64,000 nt of DNA, taken from contig JAYQBG010000007.1 in the NCBI GenBank assembly GCA_038137215.1, positions 51,080 through 115,079 on the forward strand, given 5' to 3'. The notes beneath the pieces are model-generated. The model worked only from the letters and a program-made list of their open reading frames with translations, was not told where the DNA came from and ran no database searches. A program made the position numbers and the translations under genes. The DNA comes from JABJAG01 sp038137215 (GTDB lineage Bacteria; Pseudomonadota; Alphaproteobacteria; UBA6615). Of the stretch, positions 36,597 through 45,710 are shown piece after piece; the stretch's first letter is position 1; every line of letters starts with the position of its first letter.

Positions 36597-37004
36597 CTAT
36601 TGCGCGCCGATCACCTGGCAGCGCTTTGCCAGTTTGTGTTCAGCAGCGCCTGAGACCGGCTGGCCGTTGAAGGTGACCCGGCCATCGCTCGATACCTGCA
36701 CCTCCCCGACTGTCGGACGGGCCAGGAAGGATGTGGGAATTCCCAAATTGGCGGACAGGTCGATGGTGACGGGGATGGAAATCGTATCCGGAACGCTGAT
36801 CTGCGGCTGCGGGTTCAGATATGCGGGGGCAACAGCATTGCCGTTCACATCCACGCCCGCCGTATAGGCAACGTCTGCGGAGGCGACATGGGTCACCAAA
36901 CGGTCACATTCGGCCTTCGTGATGACAATGGTCGTCTGTGCACGAGTTTCCTGACCCGTCACTGAAAACACCAACAAAGACATGAAAAACATAAATATTT
37001 TCAT
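36597..37004 (-). CDS. Secreted hypothetical protein
   Basis: I do not recognise this 135-residue protein. It begins with a signal peptide (about 1-20, MKIFMFFMSLLVFSVTG, likely cleavage after TRAQ), and the mature part has two Cys (in AECDRL and KRCQVI), enough for one disulfide, and beta-rich sequence. The ATG at 37004 starts the signal peptide; an upstream in-frame start would bury it. The upstream bases are AT-rich. It lies between the cyclase and the divergent azgA. Confidence 0.7.
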   Translation of the reverse strand: MKIFMFFMSLLVFSVTGQETRAQTTIVITKAECDRLVTHVASADVAYTAGVDVNGNAVAPAYLNPQPQISVPDTISIPVTIDLSANLGIPTSFLARPTVGEVQVSSDGRVTFNGQPVSGAAEHKLAKRCQVIGAQ

Positions 37005-37184
37005 GATTTCACCATAGCAATAAGAGCTTAACAAAGCAGTAACGGCAGTTTTAAGAATCACGCTAGAGTTTTACTGTATGGGGGGTGTGGCCAGTTTTGG
37101 CTGGGGTGAGTTGGTCGTCGAGTGTTTCTCGCTGACATTCCTCGCATGGCGCGTAGCAAGGACAACCACGGGAGATACACCGCA

Positions 37185-38486
37185 ATGTTCGAAAATCTGT
37201 TCAAGCTGTCGGAAAACGGAACGACAGTCCGCATCGAAGTGATGGCGGGCCTGACGACGTTCCTGACGATGGCTTATATCATCATTGTCAATCCGGACAT
37301 CATGTCCACGACAGGCATGGACAAGGGCGCCTTGTTCGTCGCGACATGTCTGGCAGCTGCCGTAGGCTGTTTCATCATGGGGCTTTGGGCCAACTACCCG
37401 GTTGCACTGGCCCCAGGGCTCGGCCTGAATGCCTTCTTTGCCTTCGGCGTTGTCGGCGGCATGGGTGTGCCATGGCAAACGGCGCTGGGCGTAATCTTCC
37501 TGTCGGGCGTGTTCTTCCTGATCATCACAATCCTGCCGATCAGGGTCTGGATCATCAATTCGATACCAAAATCGCTGAAGATGTCGATTTCCGCGGGTAT
37601 CGGTCTGTTTATTGGTGTGATTGCATTGGAAATCGCCGGCATCTCGGTCCAGGGCGACCCTGCACCGTTGGTCACTTTGGGTGCCATTACGTCCACCGAA
37701 GCCATACTTGTCGCGGTTGGTTTTGTTGCCATTGTCGGACTCGACAGACTGGGAATCAAAGGTGCGATCGTCATTGGCATCATAGCGACCGCGATCCTCG
37801 CACATATCTTTGGCGCTGCCAGCGGCACCAATATGAACTTTGAAATACCCTCGCTGGCACCGACCTTCCTGCAGCTGGATATTGCCGGAGCCCTTCAGCT
37901 CAGCATGATCTCTGTGATTATCGCATTCCTGTTCGTGGACATGTTCGATACCGCGGGCACGCTGATCGGCGTGTCACACCGGGCAGGACTTCTCGATGAA
38001 GACGGTAAGCTGCCGCGCATGGGCAAAGCCCTGTCCGCAGACAGTATCGCGACCGTCACCGGTTCGATGCTCGGCAGTTCCACGGTCACCAGCTATATCG
38101 AGAGTGCTTCGGGTGTCCGCGAAGGCGGACGGACCGGGCTGACCGCCGTCACGGTCGGGATTCTATTCGTTCTTGCGCTGATCCTGGCACCCATCATCGG
38201 CCTGGTGCCGCGCTTTGCCACGGCACCTGCACTGCTGTTCGTGGCGGTACTGATGGTTCGCGGCCTGACCGAGCTCGACTGGGACGACGTAACGGAATAC
38301 GCCCCCGCTGTCCTCGCCGCGGTCGTCATGCCGTTCACCTTCTCCATTGCGCATGGGATCGCGTTCGGTTTCATCACCTACGCAGCGGCCAAGATCGTTT
38401 CGGGCCGGTTCAACGAGGCCAGCCCCGCGGTGTATGCGCTGGCTGTCGGCTTCGGGCTGCTCTACGGCTTCGATCTAATCGGCTAG
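37185..38486 (+). CDS. NCS2-family (AzgA-type) purine permease
   Basis: The 433-residue transporter has about 12-14 membrane segments and the AzgA-like signatures GLTTFLTMAYIIIVNP, ALAPGLGLNAFFAF, and FVDMFDTAGTLIG, SSTVTSYIESASGVREGGRTG, typical of proton-coupled hypoxanthine/guanine/adenine uptake. The ATG at 37185 starts the conserved MFENLFKL sequence; upstream frame is a short non-conserved extension. A terminator follows 24 bases after the stop. Confidence 0.92.
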   Translation: MFENLFKLSENGTTVRIEVMAGLTTFLTMAYIIIVNPDIMSTTGMDKGALFVATCLAAAVGCFIMGLWANYPVALAPGLGLNAFFAFGVVGGMGVPWQTALGVIFLSGVFFLIITILPIRVWIINSIPKSLKMSISAGIGLFIGVIALEIAGISVQGDPAPLVTLGAITSTEAILVAVGFVAIVGLDRLGIKGAIVIGIIATAILAHIFGAASGTNMNFEIPSLAPTFLQLDIAGALQLSMISVIIAFLFVDMFDTAGTLIGVSHRAGLLDEDGKLPRMGKALSADSIATVTGSMLGSSTVTSYIESASGVREGGRTGLTAVTVGILFVLALILAPIIGLVPRFATAPALLFVAVLMVRGLTELDWDDVTEYAPAVLAAVVMPFTFSIAHGIAFGFITYAAAKIVSGRFNEASPAVYALAVGFGLLYGFDLIG

Positions 38487-38509
38487 CCGCACAGGGACAT
38501 CAAGCGATA

Positions 38510-38536
38510 CGGGCCGGGACATTCCCGGCCCGTTTT
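38510..38536 (+). terminator. Intrinsic terminator after the purine permease
   Basis: A 10-bp GC stem (CGGGCCGGGA / TCCCGGCCCG, 38510-38519 and 38523-38532) with a three-base loop is followed by TTTT. It sits between the convergent permease and tag genes; there is no T run for the minus strand. Confidence 0.85.
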
Positions 38537-38545
38537 CGTTCGGCG

Positions 38546-39085
38546 TCAGCCGGTGACTGCCCAGGGCGGATTGTGTTTCAGGGTTTCGGCATAGATCGGG
38601 CAACTTTCCCGATGGGCCCCCGGGAGATATCCCGCACTCATCAGGAAGGATGTGGTGATTTCCCCGCCCGTGAAGCGGAAGGTCTTCTTGAACAGCTTCA
38701 CCCATTGCTCTTTGTTCAATGGATGATGGGCATCCAGCCAGTTCGCAAAACCACCATGGCTCTCGCGAATGTCCCGGATTTGCCCGGCATTGTGGATCGC
38801 GGCATTGACCTTGAGCTTGTTGCGAATAATCCCGGCATCGGACAACAACCGCGCCCGATCTCTCTCGCCATACCCCGCAACCGTATCGACATCGAACCCG
38901 TCATACGCACGCACGAAGCCCTCGCGTTTTTTGAGGATGGTCAGCCAGCTCAAGCCGGCCTGATTGACCTCAAGCATCAGGCGCTCGAAGAGCGCGGCTT
39001 CGTCACGAATCGGAAATCCGTATTCGGTATCATGATAGGGCCCATGCCATTCATGCCCCGGCGCAATATCACAGTATCCCGACAC
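38546..39085 (-). CDS. tag: DNA-3-methyladenine glycosylase I
   Basis: The 179-residue base-excision enzyme removes 3-methyladenine. Landmarks are the YHDTEYGFP segment near the N-terminus, LMLEVNQAGLSWLTILKKRE (the Tag signature), and the C-terminal zinc-site region with CPIY. It appears to start at GTG 39085, only 17 bases from the divergent chrA start. Length matches family (about 185-190) minus a short C-terminus. Confidence 0.93.
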   Translation of the reverse strand: MSGYCDIAPGHEWHGPYHDTEYGFPIRDEAALFERLMLEVNQAGLSWLTILKKREGFVRAYDGFDVDTVAGYGERDRARLLSDAGIIRNKLKVNAAIHNAGQIRDIRESHGGFANWLDAHHPLNKEQWVKLFKKTFRFTGGEITTSFLMSAGYLPGAHRESCPIYAETLKHNPPWAVTG

Positions 39086-39102
39086 GTTTTCCGCCCCTTA
39101 TA

Positions 39103-40347
39103 GTGGCCCCAGTTTCCGACCCGGAGAGCATACCCATTTCCAGCGCCCCGCAAACCGATGAACGCCCCGGCGTTCTGAAGATTTTCCTGACCTTTCTGGT
39201 GCTCGGCGCCACGGCGTTCGGGGGACCGGTCGCGCATTTCGGATATTTCCGGACGGAATTCGTGGACCGCCGACGATGGATCGATGAACGCGGTTATGCC
39301 GATCTGGTCTCTCTCAGCCAGTTTCTGCCCGGTCCCGCATCCAGTCAGACCGGGATCGCCATCGGCATGTTGCAGCGCGGCTGGGCCGGCGGGTTTGCGG
39401 CCTGGCTGGGTTTCACCACCCCGGCTGCCCTGATCATGATTGGCCTCGGGTTTGGCCTGTCCTTAGCCCAGACCGCCGCGGGACAAGGGGTGATTCACGG
39501 CCTGAAATTGGCGGCCGTTGCCGTGGTTGCGAATGCGCTGTGGGGCATGGCCCGCAATGCCTGCGACAGCCCGCTCAAGGCCAGCTTTGCAGCCCTGGCC
39601 TGTGTTGCGATCCTGTTCGCCGGGTCCGCCTGGCATCAGGTTCTGGTGATCGCGCTCGCCGCCATTGCCGGGGCAATCCTCATTCATGATAATTCCGGAA
39701 ATCCCGAAGCGGAGGTGGTCCGCAGAGGCAGCCGGGCTATCGGTTTTTCATTGCTGATTGTGTTTGCCGCCCTGTTGTTTGGCCTGCCGCTGGTCGCGCA
39801 ATCGGTCGCGTCGGGCAATCTGGACGCCTTCACAGCCTTCTACCGGGTTGGCTCGCTGGTGTTCGGCGGGGGCCATGTGGTGCTGCCACTGCTGGAGGCC
39901 GAAATGGTCCCCACTGGCTGGATGACGACGGATGCGTTTCTCGCCGGCTATGGCGCGGCGCAGGCCATTCCCGGGCCGATGTTTGCGCTGACCGGCTATC
40001 TGGGCAATGTCATCGACCCGGGCGGCAGTTACCTCGGCGGCTGGATCGGCGGCGTGATTGCCATTGTCGCTGTTTTCCTACCCTCGTTCCTGCTACTGGG
40101 CGCGGCCCTGCCCTACTGGGACGCATTGCGCTCCCGCACCCGGATACGATCAGCCCTGAGCGGCGTCAACGCGACGGTGGTCGGTCTGCTTCTGGCGGTT
40201 CTCTATACGCCCGTCTGGACGTCGAGCGTGCACGATGCTTCGGATTTTGCCACGGTCGTGATTGCCGCGGTCCTCCTGGCCATGTGGAAAGCGCCGTCCT
40301 GGCTGGTCGTGTTGCTCGCCGCCATCGCCGGATTTTTCGGCGTCTAG
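39103..40347 (+). CDS. chrA: Chromate efflux transporter (ChrA)
   Basis: The 414-residue protein has two homologous CHR halves: the first with FGGPVAHFGYFR and QFLPGPASSQTGI, the second with FGGGHVVLPLLE and AAQAIPGPMFALTGYLG. Long-chain ChrA proteins export chromate in known cases, but many homologs are untested. The start is GTG at 39103, as no ATG precedes the first helix. Its TAG stop overlaps that of the convergent DUF1467 gene. Confidence 0.92.
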   Translation: MAPVSDPESIPISSAPQTDERPGVLKIFLTFLVLGATAFGGPVAHFGYFRTEFVDRRRWIDERGYADLVSLSQFLPGPASSQTGIAIGMLQRGWAGGFAAWLGFTTPAALIMIGLGFGLSLAQTAAGQGVIHGLKLAAVAVVANALWGMARNACDSPLKASFAALACVAILFAGSAWHQVLVIALAAIAGAILIHDNSGNPEAEVVRRGSRAIGFSLLIVFAALLFGLPLVAQSVASGNLDAFTAFYRVGSLVFGGGHVVLPLLEAEMVPTGWMTTDAFLAGYGAAQAIPGPMFALTGYLGNVIDPGGSYLGGWIGGVIAIVAVFLPSFLLLGAALPYWDALRSRTRIRSALSGVNATVVGLLLAVLYTPVWTSSVHDASDFATVVIAAVLLAMWKAPSWLVVLLAAIAGFFGV

Positions 40348-40601
40348 CCGGGATCAAATCTCTCGGCCAGCTCCCGGAGCGAAAAGGCACCGGAGTCGAT
40401 CACCAGATAGATGATCGCAAACGCCACCGCTGTGATCCCGGTGGTGACCAGAACTTTCCTGAAGACCATGGGTTTGGACGGGGCCCCGTGGTCGTGACCG
40501 GCTTCCGGGTTCTCCGTCCGGCTGACACCCCATGGCAACACCAGGAACAGGGTAACCCACCAGATGATGATGATGACAACGATGCCCGTGACAAGGTTCA
40601 T
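40344..40601 (-). CDS. DUF1467 family membrane protein
   Basis: The 85-residue protein has two membrane helices (about 4-24 and 50-70) and the loop LPWGVSRTENPEAGHDHGAP, matching DUF1467, a small alphaproteobacterial family of unknown function that usually lies between mce and proS. Here the proS side is displaced by the 35-40 kb accessory stretch. The stop TAG shares CTAG with the opposing chrA stop. Confidence 0.88.
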   Translation of the reverse strand: MNLVTGIVVIIIIWWVTLFLVLPWGVSRTENPEAGHDHGAPSKPMVFRKVLVTTGITAVAFAIIYLVIDSGAFSLRELAERFDPG

Positions 40602-40607
40602 GACGGT

Positions 40608-41012
40608 CTAGACCTGTTCGAGTTCCACAAGAGTGCCTGCGAAATCCTTCGGATGCAAAAATAGCACCGGCTTGTTGTGGGCACCGTTTTTCGGCTCGCC
40701 ATCACCGAGGACGCGCGCACCTTCAGCCAGAAGCCTGTCGCGCGCTGCGTAGATGTCGTCCACCTCGCAACAGACATGGTGCATGCCGCCGGAAGGATTT
40801 TTCTCCAGGAACCCCGCGATGGGGGAGTTCTCACCCAGCGGGTACAACAACTCGATCTTCGTGTTGGGCAGTTCGACGAAGACGGTGGTCACACCATGAT
40901 CGGGGAGATCCATCGGCGCAGAAACCTTCGCACCAAGCGTGTTGGCATAGACCGCGGTCGCCGCTGCCAGATCCGGCACCACGATCGCCACATGATTCAG
41001 TCTTCCGATCAC
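40608..41012 (-). CDS. mce: Methylmalonyl-CoA epimerase
   Basis: The 134-residue vicinal-oxygen-chelate enzyme interconverts R- and S-methylmalonyl-CoA. Metal ligands are His in RLNHVAIVV, His in GGMHHVCCEV, and Glu residues in VELE; PLGENSPIAGFLEKNPSGGMHH is the family signature. It starts at GTG 41012 and is six bases upstream of DUF1467. Points to propionyl-CoA metabolism through the mutase, whose genes are not in this window. Confidence 0.93.
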   Translation of the reverse strand: MIGRLNHVAIVVPDLAAATAVYANTLGAKVSAPMDLPDHGVTTVFVELPNTKIELLYPLGENSPIAGFLEKNPSGGMHHVCCEVDDIYAARDRLLAEGARVLGDGEPKNGAHNKPVLFLHPKDFAGTLVELEQV

Positions 41013-41024
41013 TGCGTGTCTCTC

Positions 41025-42695
41025 CTAGTCGTCCAGGCGGACCAGATGTACATCTGTGGTCGGGCTTTTCCCCCGGCGGGTCCGGAAACTCTTGCGGACC
41101 GCCCGGCGCAGCAACTCGATCATGGCATCGTCATTGTCCCGCTGCTTACCCTTTGCACCGGCGAGCGAATCCAGGACGTCATCAATCACATCATCCATGA
41201 GATCGTAGTCATCATCACTGTCCCCGAGAAGACCCGGTGCCGAAAGCTGGGGTTCGGCAACAAGCTGGTTGTCCTCGTCGATCACCACCGTCAGCACGGC
41301 CGAGCCATTCCACAGCATATGGGCGCGCTCGCGCAGACTGGGATCGGTGATGCGGATGAGATCTGTCCCATCCAGCGCCAGACGCCCGGACTGCACCTGA
41401 CCACAGATTTCCGCACCCTCCGCATTCAGGCGCAAAACATCGCCGTTGGAGATGATCGGCGTATGCTCCACGCCGCTTTCGCGCGCAATCCTGGCATGGG
41501 CGCTCAGATGCGGGGCTTCACCATGAACAGGCACCGCGATCTTCGGTTTGATCCACTCATACATCTGCCGCAACTCATCCTGCGCGGGATGCCCCGAGAC
41601 ATGCACGAAGTGATCCCGCTCGGTGACAACGTTGATGCCCTGGGATGTCAGCATGCTCTGCATCTGCCCGATCGGGCGCTCGTTGCCGGGAATGATACGC
41701 GAGGAGAACACCACGGTATCGCCTTCTTCGAAAGAGATATGCGGATGGTCGCCCCGGGCGATTCGCGGCAGAGCCGCGCGCGGTTCGCCCTGGCTGCCGG
41801 TGCAGATCATCAGGACATTGTCCCGGGGCAGCTGCATCGCCTCCTCTTCGCGCAGGAAAGGCGGCAAATCCTTGAGGTAGCCGGTCTCCCGTGCTGCATC
41901 GGTCATGGTCCAGAGCGAGCGCCCCACAAGCCCGACCGCGCGGCCATGCGCATGTGCGACTTCGGCCAGCGTCTGAACCCGCGCAACATTGCTGGCGAAA
42001 CAGGCAAAGATCACCCGGTTTTCCATGGTTCCCACGAAATCCATCAGGCTGGCATGCACATCGGCTTCGGATCCGCTATGGCCTTCGACAACGGCATTGG
42101 TGGAATCACCGATCATCGCCAGGACACCGGCCTCACCGACCGCACGCAACGCCTCCTTGTCGGGCGTGACCCCGATCATGGGGCCCTCATCGAGCTTCCA
42201 GTCGCCGGTGTGATAGATCGTGCCCGCCTCGGTCCGGATGATAACCCCGCTGGGCTCGGGGATCGAATGGGTCATGTTCACCAGCGTCAGATCGAAGGGA
42301 TCGAGCGGGATATTCCCGGACAACGGGACCTCGTGGATCTTCACCTTGCCGCCGATTCCGGCTTCGTCCAGCTTCCGGCGCAGGATCTTCGCCGTGAACG
42401 CCGTCGCATAAACCGGGCAGCGCAAGCGCGGCCAGAGATGGGCGACGGCTCCCACATGATCTTCGTGCGCGTGGGTGATCAGGATTCCGACAAGGTCCTT
42501 GCGGCGTTCCTCGATGAAGGTCGGATCGGCCATCATCACATCGACACCGGGCAGGCTCGGATCGCCAAACGTGACGCCGCAATCGACGATGAGCCATTTG
42601 CCGTCATGGCCATAGACATTGAGGTTCATACCGATTTCGCCCGTACCGCCAAGGGGTACGAACAGAACTTCGTCTGAACTGGGAACGAGAGACAT
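41025..42695 (-). CDS. rnj: Ribonuclease J
   Basis: The 556-residue metallo-beta-lactamase/beta-CASP nuclease has 5'-3' exonuclease and endonuclease activity. HAHEDHVGA (near 75) is the zinc motif, CTGSQGEPRAALPRIARG lies in the beta-CASP domain, and VPVHGEAPHLSAHARIA is a further metal motif. The C-terminal region is shorter than in firmicute RNase J. It is co-oriented with the nuo operon, 12 bases before mce. Confidence 0.95.
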   Translation of the reverse strand: MSLVPSSDEVLFVPLGGTGEIGMNLNVYGHDGKWLIVDCGVTFGDPSLPGVDVMMADPTFIEERRKDLVGILITHAHEDHVGAVAHLWPRLRCPVYATAFTAKILRRKLDEAGIGGKVKIHEVPLSGNIPLDPFDLTLVNMTHSIPEPSGVIIRTEAGTIYHTGDWKLDEGPMIGVTPDKEALRAVGEAGVLAMIGDSTNAVVEGHSGSEADVHASLMDFVGTMENRVIFACFASNVARVQTLAEVAHAHGRAVGLVGRSLWTMTDAARETGYLKDLPPFLREEEAMQLPRDNVLMICTGSQGEPRAALPRIARGDHPHISFEEGDTVVFSSRIIPGNERPIGQMQSMLTSQGINVVTERDHFVHVSGHPAQDELRQMYEWIKPKIAVPVHGEAPHLSAHARIARESGVEHTPIISNGDVLRLNAEGAEICGQVQSGRLALDGTDLIRITDPSLRERAHMLWNGSAVLTVVIDEDNQLVAEPQLSAPGLLGDSDDDYDLMDDVIDDVLDSLAGAKGKQRDNDDAMIELLRRAVRKSFRTRRGKSPTTDVHLVRLDD

Positions 42696-42715
42696 GATGC
42701 GGGGAAACCTTATCT

Positions 42716-43489
42716 TCAGGCGATGCCGTTGCGGCGGGCGACTTCCCGCAGACCGATCAGGGTCAGGTCGGGTTCGGTCGTGTCGATAACATCGGTGACA
42801 TCGGCGAACAGGGATGCCAGTCCGCCGGTTGCCACAACGGTCACCGGTTTTGCGTATTCCGCCGCAATTCGCGGCACGAGCCCCTCGATCATCGAGACAT
42901 AGCCCCAGAAAATACCGGACTGCATGGCCGGGACCGTGGCTCCGCCGATGACCTTGTCGGGCCGCTCGATATTGACCCGGGGCAACAGCGCACCGGCGGT
43001 GTAGAGCGCTTCCACGGACAGGTTGATGCCGGGCGCGATGACCCCGCCGCGGAAGTTCCCCTCCGCATCGATAATGTCGAAGGTGGTGGCGGTTCCGAAA
43101 TCGATCACGATCAGATCGCCGGGATATTTCAGATGCGCGCCCACGGCGGCCACCAGGCGGTCCGCACCGGCCTGTTCGGGACGTTCGATCATCACCTCGA
43201 TGCCCAGATCGACATCCGAGTCGCGCACGACCAGCGGCGTGACGCCAAAATGCGATTCCAAAAGGTTGGTCAGGTTACGCCGCGTTCCCGGTACGACCGT
43301 GGTGACAATCGCATGATTGATATCGGCCACGGAAAGCCCCTTCAGCGACATCAGCTGAGTCAGCCAGACGGCGTACTCGTCCGCCGTACGCTGGGCATTC
43401 GTGGCAATCCGCCAGTTCCCGCGTTGTGTATCACCCTCATACACGGCGAAAACGGTGTTCGTGTTTCCACAATCCACGGCAAGCAGCAT
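42716..43489 (-). CDS. coaX: Type III pantothenate kinase
   Basis: The 257-residue ASKHA-fold kinase starts coenzyme A synthesis. It has DCGNTNTVF (phosphate 1), QAGADRLVAAVGA (substrate), and DFGTATTFDII (phosphate 2). ATG at 43489 overlaps the birA stop (TGATG) and is preferred to a GTG one codon upstream. Confidence 0.95.
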   Translation of the reverse strand: MLLAVDCGNTNTVFAVYEGDTQRGNWRIATNAQRTADEYAVWLTQLMSLKGLSVADINHAIVTTVVPGTRRNLTNLLESHFGVTPLVVRDSDVDLGIEVMIERPEQAGADRLVAAVGAHLKYPGDLIVIDFGTATTFDIIDAEGNFRGGVIAPGINLSVEALYTAGALLPRVNIERPDKVIGGATVPAMQSGIFWGYVSMIEGLVPRIAAEYAKPVTVVATGGLASLFADVTDVIDTTEPDLTLIGLREVARRNGIA

Positions 43490-44253
43490 CACGACTCTCC
43501 TGTTGCGGGGTGGTTGACCGGGAAGACATCCCCGGCCGCAACATAGTGCAGGCGATCATCATACCGCAGGGCAAGGTTTCCGGCAGCATCAATCCCCTCA
43601 AACCGGCCCTCAATCGCGCCATCCGGCAACTTCACCGAGATCGGCGTCCCGAAATCGAATGCGAACGCGCTCCAATTGAAACGAACAGGCGCAAACCCGT
43701 CCTTGCGCCATTCGTCCAGCAGGGGCATCAGTTTCGCCAGAAACGCTTCGAGCAGTGTTTCAACCTCCACCTCAGCGCCTATCGAGCGCAAGCTCGCGGC
43801 ATCGGACAATGCCTCGGGGATCACGTCCACGTTCACACCAATTCCGGCCACAACCCAGGCAACGCCGCCCTTGCCGTCATCGGCACTGTCCAACAGGATG
43901 CCCGACAGTTTCTTGCCGTCATGGACGAGATCGTTCGGCCATTTCAGTGTCACCGGCACATCGGTCAGGTCCCGGATCGCGCCTGCCATAGCAACGCCCA
44001 GAACAAATCCGATCTGCGGTGCCTCTACCACCCGGCAGGACGGTCGGAACAGAATCGAAAGGTAGAGATTGCCCGGCGGAGATGTCCATTCCCGGCCATG
44101 ACGGCCCCGACCTGCGGTCTGTTCGCGGGCCCAGACGATGGTGCGGTCGGGCGCGCCCGCTTCCGCCAGACGCCGCGCTTCTTCGCTCGTGCTGCCGATC
44201 TGATCAAACGCGTGCAGTTCACACCCGTCGGGCACCGCCTGCGGTCGCGTCAT
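43489..44253 (-). CDS. birA: Biotin--[acetyl-CoA-carboxylase] ligase
   Basis: The 254-residue ligase attaches biotin to BCCP through biotinyl-AMP. QTAGRGRHGREW is the nucleotide/biotin loop and LKWPNDLV and VAGIGVNV are further signatures. The N-terminal DNA-binding domain of E. coli BirA is absent, so it should not act as a repressor. It overlaps nuoN by four bases, a common alphaproteobacterial order. Confidence 0.95.
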   Translation of the reverse strand: MTRPQAVPDGCELHAFDQIGSTSEEARRLAEAGAPDRTIVWAREQTAGRGRHGREWTSPPGNLYLSILFRPSCRVVEAPQIGFVLGVAMAGAIRDLTDVPVTLKWPNDLVHDGKKLSGILLDSADDGKGGVAWVVAGIGVNVDVIPEALSDAASLRSIGAEVEVETLLEAFLAKLMPLLDEWRKDGFAPVRFNWSAFAFDFGTPISVKLPDGAIEGRFEGIDAAGNLALRYDDRLHYVAAGDVFPVNHPATGES

Positions 44254-45695
44254 GCGGAAAACAGAACCGCCGCCGCCGCTTCTGCACCTGAATAGACAGG
44301 CGCCAGACCAATGAAGAAGAACAGGGTGATCACGGCGGTCGCCGTCACCAGAACGGTGATTTCACGGCCCTGAGGCTTGTCGAACGCCTCATTGGCCTCA
44401 TCGAAGTACATCACCTTGATGATGCGCAGATAGTAGAAGGCGCCCACGACACTGGTCAGCAGACCGACAACGGCCAGTACATAGAGTTCGGCATCAATGG
44501 CCGCGCGGAACACGAACAGTTTCGCGAAAAAACCGCCCAGTGGCGGAATTCCGGCCATAGAGAACATGAAGATCGCAAGCGCACCGGCCATCATGGGGTT
44601 GGTTTTGCTCAACCCGGACAACTCGTCGATATCTTCGACCATGCGCCCGGCCCGACGCATCGCCAGGATGCAGCCGAAGGTCCCGATATTCATGAACAGG
44701 TAAACCGTCAGATAGACGAGAATACCGGTTACGCCCTGTTCATTGCCGGCGGCCAGACCGACCAGGACAAATCCCATATGACCGATGGAGCTATAGGCCA
44801 TCAAACGCTTGATATTTGTCTGCACGATGGCCGCAAACGAGCCCAGGATCATTGAGGCCAGCGAAATGAACCAGATCACCTGCTGCCATTCCAAAACGAG
44901 CGCGCCAAAGGGCTCGAGCATCACTCGAACAAACAGCGCCATGGCGGCGATCTTCGGGGCAATAGCGAAGAAGGCTGTGACGGGCGTGGGCGCGCCTTCG
45001 TACACATCCGGTGTCCACATGTGGAACGGCACCGCCGAAACCTTGAACGCCAGCCCCGCCGCGATGAAAACAAGCCCGACGATCACTCCGATCGACGGGT
45101 CCGTGTCGGCCACGAACAACTGCGCAAGAGCCTCAAAATTGGTTGTGCCGGCAAAGCCGTACACAAGCGTCATGCCGTATAGCAGGATCCCCGAGCTCAG
45201 GGCGCCGAGCACGAAGTACTTCAGGCCGGCTTCCGAAGACCGGAGGGTTTCGCGCCGGATTGCCGCAATCACGTAGAGCGAAAGGCTCTGCAACTCGATG
45301 CCGATATAGAGGGACATCAGATCATTGGCCGAAACCATCATCATCATGCCCAGCACGGCAAAGAGGATGAGAATCGGGAATTCGAACTGATCGATCCCCT
45401 CACGCAGATTGAACGGCACCGCCAAAATCAGCGCGAGCGCCGCGCCCAGGATCAGCAGAACTTTTGCAAAGACTGCAAAGTCATCGACAACGAACTGGCT
45501 TCCGAAAGCCAGCGAGGTTCCCGCTGGTCCGGCCAGAACAAGAAGTCCGGTCACGAACAGAACGCCCACACTCAGCCATGAGATGAAGCGGGCTGAATTT
45601 TTCTGACGGAACGCACCGAACATCAGCAACACCATGGCGGCGATGGCGACGAACAGTTCCGGGCGGATGACGGCCAGATCGGCAGCGATATTCAT
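44250..45695 (-). CDS. nuoN: NADH-quinone oxidoreductase subunit N
   Basis: The 481-residue antiporter-like membrane subunit has about 14 helices and the conserved Glu and Lys residues of the proton path (for instance LYIGIELQSLSLY and ISSGILLYG/ FKVSAVPFHMWTPDVYEGAPTP). It is the last nuo gene; stop overlaps birA (ATGA). Confidence 0.96.
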   Translation of the reverse strand: MNIAADLAVIRPELFVAIAAMVLLMFGAFRQKNSARFISWLSVGVLFVTGLLVLAGPAGTSLAFGSQFVVDDFAVFAKVLLILGAALALILAVPFNLREGIDQFEFPILILFAVLGMMMMVSANDLMSLYIGIELQSLSLYVIAAIRRETLRSSEAGLKYFVLGALSSGILLYGMTLVYGFAGTTNFEALAQLFVADTDPSIGVIVGLVFIAAGLAFKVSAVPFHMWTPDVYEGAPTPVTAFFAIAPKIAAMALFVRVMLEPFGALVLEWQQVIWFISLASMILGSFAAIVQTNIKRLMAYSSIGHMGFVLVGLAAGNEQGVTGILVYLTVYLFMNIGTFGCILAMRRAGRMVEDIDELSGLSKTNPMMAGALAIFMFSMAGIPPLGGFFAKLFVFRAAIDAELYVLAVVGLLTSVVGAFYYLRIIKVMYFDEANEAFDKPQGREITVLVTATAVITLFFFIGLAPVYSGAEAAAAVLFSA

Positions 45696-45710
45696 GTCTC
45701 GTCCCCTCGC

